The notes beneath the pieces are model-generated. The model was not told the origin of the DNA, did not search any database, and saw nothing but the letters and a program-made list of their open reading frames with translations. A stretch of 64,000 nt of DNA from Oscheius dolichura (lineage: Eukaryota; Nematoda; Chromadorea; Rhabditida; Rhabditidae), in assembly GCA_932521035.1 (NCBI GenBank), contig OW051493.1, forward strand, positions 7,936,001-8,000,000. Reading direction: 5' to 3'. Positions within the stretch are counted from its first letter, which is position 1, and every line of letters starts with the position of its first letter. Positions 57,330 through 64,000 of the stretch are shown here, piece by piece. Both the position numbers and the translations under genes were made by a program.

Positions 57330-60300
57330 CTAGACAAAGAAGCCTTCATCCTGACGGATTGCCGCTCCGGAGAGACGAGGCTGGGTACCGGTCATCGGCC
57401 TTCCCAAACCGCGGGACAACTGCAGCTGGTGGAGAGCATCTCGAATCCTTTGATACTCCTCAGAAATCAGTCCTAAAACAGGGATTACTGTAGCTTCTAT
57501 GTGTTCTTACCCATTGCCAGGAGGTCCAGATGATTCCGCCTGGCCAGCTCCCCCACGGAACTGACACCATTACTGGATAGCTTCTCCTTTGTATGATGCA
57601 GTCCCAGAGACTTTAAAAAGTCATCCAGTTGAGGATAAATTGGCGGAGAGCCGCTTGGAGGAGGGGGACACGGTGTCGTCGGTGCGGGAACCCTTGGCAG
57701 AGTCATGGTATAATGACCGACACTAAAAACAGCTCTAATTATCGGATCCTGGAGGGAAAACTGACTTATTAACGCTTTGAGTAAATCTAGAAGTGAGATT
57801 AGCATCAGCGTAGATCAAATCCGGTGTTCGGGTGTATTTCTCCAGGATGTTCAACAGATGGGAGAAGGTTGGTCGGTCATGTCGCTCCAACTTCCAGCAC
57901 CATAGCATAATTTTATGAAGAGACTGGGGACAGTCCATGGGAGCCGGGAGACGGTAATCATTCATCACTTCTGTGATAACCTGAAACTTTTCGTTCAGGA
58001 CCCATTGAAATAAGAAACAAACCTTCTGGTTCGTCCAATCCCAATAGGGGCGCTCTCCAAAAGAACAAACTTCCCACATGAGGACGCCAAAACTCCAAAC
58101 ATCTGAGGCTGCGGTGAATTTTCGATGGGTTATGGCCTCTGGAGCAGTCCACCTAACAGGAATCTGGAAAAGCCAGTTAGACAGATATTAAACACAGCGA
58201 AGAGCCGCAGTTAGACGTTCCGACAATGTTGGTGGTAAAAAGAAGGGGAAGCTTACTTTTCCTCCAGTTGTGGTGTATTCACAGTCCACCGACGTCACAT
58301 CCACTCCCCTTGACAGACCAAAATCAGCAATTTTACAATTGAAAGTGGTATCAACGAGGACATTTCTAGCAGCTAGGTCCTGAACAGAATTCATCGATTA
58401 CGGTAAGCAAATTTAACAACTAACCCTATGGACGTATCCCTTATCCGTGAGGTATTTCATCCCGGCTGAGATTCCTCTCAACATATCTACCAGACTTCTC
58501 CAGGACAGAATAATTCCCTTGGCGTCTTTGTCCCTCAGGAAGTGATCCAGCGAGCCGTTTTCCATGTACTCGGTCACGATCATCGCCGGCTCGGATTTCG
58601 TCACCACTCCGATGAGACAAATAACATTGGGATGAGCGAATTGTCCCATTATTGACGCCTCCAGGAGGAAGTCCATCTTGGCCTTGCCGCTGCTTCCCGG
58701 CTTTAGGGTCTTGATCGCCACGGATTCCAGCTCATCGTAACCGGTGTAGCGGGAGTCGATAATGGATTTTCGGAGGTTTCCCATACAGACATCGCCAAAT
58801 TCTCCTCCTCCAATGATCGTCGTAATGTAGACGGCATCCGGGGGGATCTCGAGGGTGAATTCGGCCAGAGCCTGAAAGAGGGAAGTTAATTTTTGATTGA
58901 ACATGAAAGAAATTTTTAAATTTCTTTAAAACGGGACTTCTAGAGCCTCGTAAAAGGGCCCCGAAGGGATCTTTTTCCTTCGTTTCGGGACCAATGCTCG
59001 AATTTTTGGTTTGTAGCAGTAATTCCTACCTGATTAGGATCATCATAAGTCGAAGGATCAACGTAAGGCTTGAATCTGGCATTTGTCCCATTTCCACCAT
59101 AATAAGGAGGAGGTTGACTGACTGGAGTCCCGTATGGAATTAACGGAGCGTTTACTGAAAATTTCACCCGTTTAGGAGAACAACAAATGGGTTTCTCCCG
59201 AGGAAAAGGACCACCACAGCAGTTTGCGGAAAGCCGAACCCGAAATTAGGTAGAGACCAGAAATAGAAACTCACTCTTCTGCTGAACGACAAACTTGTCA
59301 TGGAATTGACGATGGCCGCTACCGTAATCCGGTGTCATTGTATCTAAAACAAGCATTCAATTCAACAGTAGACACAAGCCAAAAAATATATATATAGAAA
59401 CCGAATATCGTGTCGAAGCATTGCGTTGAAAGCAAAAAAGCCACACCACCAAAAGAAAACGAGAATGGTTAGGACCACCCCACTCAACAAGCAGAAAACG
59501 GGGGAAATACCTTGTTTGTAAGTGTCCAAGGCATCCAAATCCGACATTTGTTTCCTGTTTCTTTGGTCGGAACGACAAATGAACCAGGCGAGGAGCAGGG
59601 CGGTGAAGACGACGAAGGTTAGCACGGCCAGGATGATGAGGATCGGCTTGAACCACAGCTTGGAGAGCTGTTCACTCTCCGTGGAATCGGCTGTGTCGAC
59701 CATTACAGCCTGGAAAAGCAACGTTTAGTTTTTGGTTACTGTAACTCTCAAGAGGCTAGAATGTTGGCTCAAGAAGGTCTCAAAGCGATTGCAAGCCCGA
59801 ATAGGGCCATTTCTTTTGCTTCAAGACCTTAGTTCAAAAAGTGCCGTAATATACGCGGCAAATGCTGCATATTACCTCAAAATCGACAAGAAAAGAACAT
59901 ACCACTCGATTTCCCGGCTCAAAATGAAGCGGCGAGCTCCAAGCTGTCCACTTATCAGTCTTCCCTCTAACCTAAAAAAGCCCTTTTATTCTCAGTTTCA
60001 TCTCTTTTCCCACCTTGAATGTGTACCTAATACCCGCCAGAAGATTAGCCGCCGTATAGCCGGGTTGACTCGTCAAAAGCTTATCCCTCTTCACACCATG
60101 TTCTTGGGAATTTATCTCCACCTAAACTTCTCTCTTTTATAAATTTAAAGGTCTGTACAGTACCTCAAATTCCCGGGCGTGTTCAGCATTATCCCATGTC
60201 AATTTGACTTCGTTGAGTTTCTCTTCAAGTACTCTCAAATTCGTTACAATTGGCCGGGAAGGAGCTTTCGTGTGAACATCTACGGGCCAGTAAGCTGCAC

Positions 60301-63300
60301 CATTCTCTCCCGCCAAATCAGAAATCTAAAGTTTTCCTTTCAGGACCAAAATAAGTAAAATAACTCACGTCATTCTTGGCATGAATATTGAACATGTACT
60401 CGGTTCCCGGGACGAGGCCAGTCAGTTCAAGAACCCGAGAAAAGAGCCTTCTGTCGCTGGGCTTGGCTTTCACGTTGGAGCAGTCTCCACGGACACATTC
60501 CCACTCGTACCACATATTCTGAAATTAGGAAGACTTAATGGGGTCCTGAAGGGAAAACCAACCTTTCTTCCTCCATTGTAAGCAGACTCCGACCATTGGA
60601 TATGAGCAGAGGTGTCGTCTACAAACGTTACTACGACGTCTTTCGGCCGGGATGGAGGTTCTAAATTTTGATTAATTTAAAGGTTTTAAGCTACAGTAAG
60701 CCAAAGAGCGTAAAACTTACGGGTACAGGGAGCTGACGCGGTCTCATTTGAGGTCCGGAAGTAGCCACGCTTGCAGACACAGTGAGCCTGCCCCTCCTTG
60801 GAAGACAGGGAATTGGCGGGGCAGTCATCGCAGCTCTGTGCTCCTCGATCTGGTTTAAAACTCCCGGGTAGACAGCCTGAAAAAGGTCCCTTTAGTTATT
60901 GGTTATTTATCCTATCACGTATTTTCTTAACGGTCCACCCGACGGGCACATTTTATTACCGATCTGCCTTCCCAGATCGTGAGGGACGGTAATCAAAGCC
61001 CCGTTTATGATCGGTCATTAATTTGATCCCCCTTACACTCTAATATTTTCGGGTCATCGATGATATAAAAACGGAGAGGAGGGTGTCCCCAAGCAAACAA
61101 TCTCAACACATTGAAGGCACCAGATATGGATGAGGGAGACGGGGGGATAATCCCCCCGTTCAAGTGGGGCAACAACGTGCGCAAGAAACACAAGCCGGGC
61201 AGTTCAAAAAGAGCCGACTGTCAAGCGGGAAAAGAAGAAGAAACGGCGGCAGCAGAAGACAGCCGGCGTGCCGTATATTGACACCATAAACGGCGAGAGA
61301 AGAAGCCGCGAATAAATACTGTTTGAGGGGGCCATTAGGTCGAAAGAGCCAGAGTTAGACAGCCAAGTGCCACTTTTCCTGTCCTTATCTTCCCAGTGAA
61401 GTAGAAATGAGGCTTCAATTACTTTTTTAACCCCTTCCCCATCCAAAACCACGACGACAATCGTAAATCTCCGACATAGGTTGCCTGCCCCCTATCAAGC
61501 ACACCTGGCGGCGGGCTTTGATCCATCTCCCGGAGAGAGAGCGGGGACCCTACCTCTCGTCAATTATACAACTGAGAATGATCTGACATGGATGATAAGG
61601 GCCCCAGAATAGACGGAAGAGGCGGCTAATTGCGGCGGTTCCGGTCTCGATCAAGAGATACGAGCCAGAGGAGCCGGAAGGTGGAAGGAGGCCGCTACAG
61701 TCCATTTTAAAGGAGTTACAGATTTCAAGGTCCCGAGGCGATCTTTCACCATCGTTTTGAGACCTATTCCCGATTCTCTCCAGGACCCTGGCAGTTTCCT
61801 TTTAACGGATTTCGGCGCGGCTGGTCCCCTAATAATAGTCTACTACGCAATTTCACGCTAGCCAGCTGATGTGACTTGGATGATGGTCAAAAACCGTAAC
61901 ACCTGTCGCCGGCCCATAAATGGCTTTTCAAAAGCCTCCCGCCTTGCCGTTGGAGACCTTTGATTATCGTTTTTTGCACTCTTCGACGGGTTGGCTAAAA
62001 AAGCCCCTTCTCTTTCCGGTTGATTGGTCCATCCTGTTCCACAGATTAATCTATATCTGAGAGAGGCTGAATGACCTAGCCCCTCATCCTTTATAAACTT
62101 CCGCAACTGTTCGCCCCTCATTTGTCTTGGGCTCAGGCCGCTGCCGCCGCCTTGGAGATGCTTATCTACTCCGAGTCCCTCTCCCGTCGTCGTCCTCTAT
62201 TCACCTCCCATCAATAAACAGTTCTCTCGTAATTAGCAAGGAGAGAGGGCGAACGGAAATGTCGGGCAACTGTCTCAAGGGATTATGGTTACCTTGACGA
62301 GGAATAATGCAGATGATACGGTAATGCGCGGGTTTGGTGGCAAATAAGGGATATAGCCGAGTAATTAGGACAAGGATAAGGCTGGATATTAGTAGAGGAT
62401 GACGCGGGGAGTCAAGGCTAAGCCGGCTGCCAGGGGAAACTTCGGCTGGGGGAGCCACAGTTAGACAGCAAGAGGAAAACGCTTGCTGGTCCCCTCTGGA
62501 GAGCTTCCCCTGCTTGTTTTCTTCCCTGCATTCCCCCAAAAAACCACTCCCTTACCAGAAATCCCCCCTTCCCTTCCTCTTACAGTCGTTTTGGAATGCG
62601 TTGATGGGGCCTAGAGATAGCCGCGCTTGTATTTCGATCTCCCGCTCTAAAGTCAGAGAGCGGCCTCTCTTTCCCGCTTTTTGTCTTGTCTCTCTCCCGA
62701 GAACAACAACGAAAATTGGGGGCATCATGATATTCTTCTCTGCTTTTTTTGTCTGTCGCCCCCTCCTAGGGCAAGTCAGTCGGCGGCGATAGTGGACAAG
62801 GCAGTTGGAAACAATAAGTCTGCTTACTAATGGATAATAGGATCAGGATGATGGGGGTGCTAATTTGGAGCAGCGGGCCTGGGAGAAATAGTTGGCACCT
62901 GCCCTCTGGAGTAAACTGGTTTAAGGAGAACGGCAAGGGGTAAACACGAGGCTTAATTTCAAATTTCTTGGATAAATCGCTTCAGGACCCAACTGTATAG
63001 TTTGTTATAGACCTGTTCTACTAATTCAAATCTCCCGGGGCTTTGGTATAGCAGTGTCTTTCACCTAATTACGGTTGGCCCCTCGTCTCTTGACCAGCAA
63101 TCAGCCATTCTCTCCCCCAGCCTCCCCCAAGGAGCCACCCTCTCCCCCTGGCTGTAATTAGCGCCGCTTTATGATGATCCTTTCCCGTATGTTCTCGTGT
63201 GCCGGGAAAAGGTTTCTTTTGAAATGAGCCGACAACAGACCGGCAGACTGTATCCCCCATTTGTGTTGAGTAATGACCTCGGGACTCCATTACTGGACCC

Positions 63301-63702
63301 CAGCCAAAGGGGAGAGGAGAGGGGATGGATGAACCATATAATTTTAAGGAAAGACGACCCGATAATGGCCACCGCCACCCGGGGGAGAAACAAAGACCGT
63401 ACCTCGACAGATCTGTTGTCCTTTTTGATGGGCCGCCTCGTAGCCGGGGAGACATTCACACCCGCCGACGATGTGCTTCGTCCATTGTCCTGCCGGTCCA
63501 CAGAAGGCCACTGGTTCGTCTGGAAAACAAACACGATTTAAACAAGATGTGACTACAGTATCCTACCAGAATTTTGGGACACCGCATGCTCGATACATTT
63601 GCCCTTAACCATGACATTATTCTCCGTGGTGGCTCCTTGTGAAATTGTCGACTCGAAGATTGTAAAATTGTGGACCGTCTTCTCGCAGATAGCATAATAC
63701 AC
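57330..63702 (-). CDS. vab-1: Eph receptor tyrosine kinase (5' end outside window)
   Basis: Minus-strand exons follow the Eph order. End of the ligand-binding domain ([20 protein letters not shown], 63567-63702); Cys-rich/EGF-like part ([11 protein letters not shown] at 63403-63519; [20 protein letters not shown] and [19 protein letters not shown] near 60720-60880); two fibronectin III repeats ([35 protein letters not shown]); one membrane span ([20 protein letters not shown], about 59600); the juxtamembrane [12 protein letters not shown]; kinase with GGGEFGDV loop, VAIK, HRDLAARN, DFGLSR and RWTAPEA motifs; and a SAM domain ([17 protein letters not shown]). The protein ends GFFV, a possible PDZ ligand, at TAG 57330-57332. 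All catalytic residues are present. Eph receptors bind ephrins at cell contacts; the C. elegans gene acts in neuroblast and epidermal movements. Exons with the signal peptide lie beyond 64,000. Confidence 0.94.
60890..63402 (-). other. Large intron of the Eph receptor gene
   Basis: About 2.5 kb between the exon ending QQICRG and the exon starting CLPGSF, phase 1 at both ends. No additional exon supported. Contains CG- and purine-rich stretches that give long but meaningless open frames. Confidence 0.6.
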
Positions 63703-64000
63703 CTGAAATTGGTCAATTGGGAAATAGTACATATTTGAACAAGGGAGACTACTTGACACCTCGTACTACTTATGCCGAGCTGTTTATTTGGTGAGGAATA
63801 TATTGTGACGCTTATCTGAAGCACCTCCCAAGGAGTTATTGTTTCTTGAGGGAATGGGGATGCTCAGCTGGAGCAGAGGTGATAAGTGAGGGAAAAGGTC
63901 AACCGTCGCACCTTTGACCATCTGCGGGGGAGTCAAAACCGGGCAAAAATAAGTTTTTATTCTATTTTCTGGGAGGGTTCTGCACCCGTAAACGTTCGGC
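63703..64000. other. Upstream Eph receptor intron, ending in a dispersed repeat
   Basis: Starts with the branch/acceptor region of the 63702 exon. The last 30 bases (TTCTGCACCCGTAAACG) match, in reverse, the TTTACGGGTGCAG core of the repeats at 34169 and 46653. Confidence 0.5.

Noticed and set aside
60890-63400. Several frames of 60-90 codons on both strands in the Eph intron
   Set aside because: Purine/pyrimidine-skewed sequence gives long frames by chance; none has consistent splice sites or motif content.

Overview
The window looks like nuclear DNA of a free-living or rhabditid-type nematode. The evidence is internal. There is a nematode-type globin, a VAB-1-like Eph receptor, a CAMTA transcription factor and a mitochondrial ALDH. 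Genes are interrupted by very short introns (about 36-60 nt are common) ending in TTTCAG or TTTTAG. Several start codons sit a few bases behind such an acceptor, as expected for spliced-leader trans-splicing. Fast-evolving families (F-box-like, receptor L-domain, NTF2-like) are expanded in tandem. No bacterial operon, CRISPR array, rRNA gene or convincing tRNA gene was seen. The species cannot be named from the sequence alone.

Layout. 0-7.5 kb: a probable first exon of a nuclear protein, a broken protein kinase, three receptor L-domain genes or fragments, and a small one-exon membrane protein. 7.8-16 kb: an array of one complete F-box-like gene, one frame-shifted copy and several solo exon fragments, interrupted by an unrecognised gene with two frame breaks. 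16-18 kb: a LITAF-like zinc-ribbon membrane protein and a small PPxY protein. 18-23.6 kb: mostly non-coding and repeat-rich, with a TTAA-flanked element carrying a long palindrome. 23.6-27 kb: a globin, then two tandem secreted-peptide genes with a duplicated promoter and an orphan third promoter.

28.7-40.8 kb: a large, apparently intact CAMTA gene (CG-1, IPT/TIG, ankyrin, IQ) with an internal candidate first exon for a short isoform. 42-48.6 kb: a cluster of small genes: an acidic protein, a helical BAR-like protein, two and a fraction NTF2-like secreted proteins, a myristoyl-switch-type small protein, an F-box fragment and a lysine-rich protein. 50.4-52.6 kb: ALDH. 54.4-56.8 kb: a small helical protein. 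57.3 kb to the right edge: an Eph receptor on the minus strand, 5' end outside the window.

The long conserved genes (CAMTA, Eph receptor, ALDH, globin) read through every exon without a break. At least five of the lineage-specific genes show single-base frame breaks. The simplest reading is birth-and-death evolution of accessory families; base-level assembly error is the alternative and could be tested with reads. CAMTA and the Eph receptor lie in one window, and in C. elegans the homologues camt-1 and vab-1 are, from memory, both on chromosome II, which would fit ancestral linkage. All exon boundaries were read by eye.
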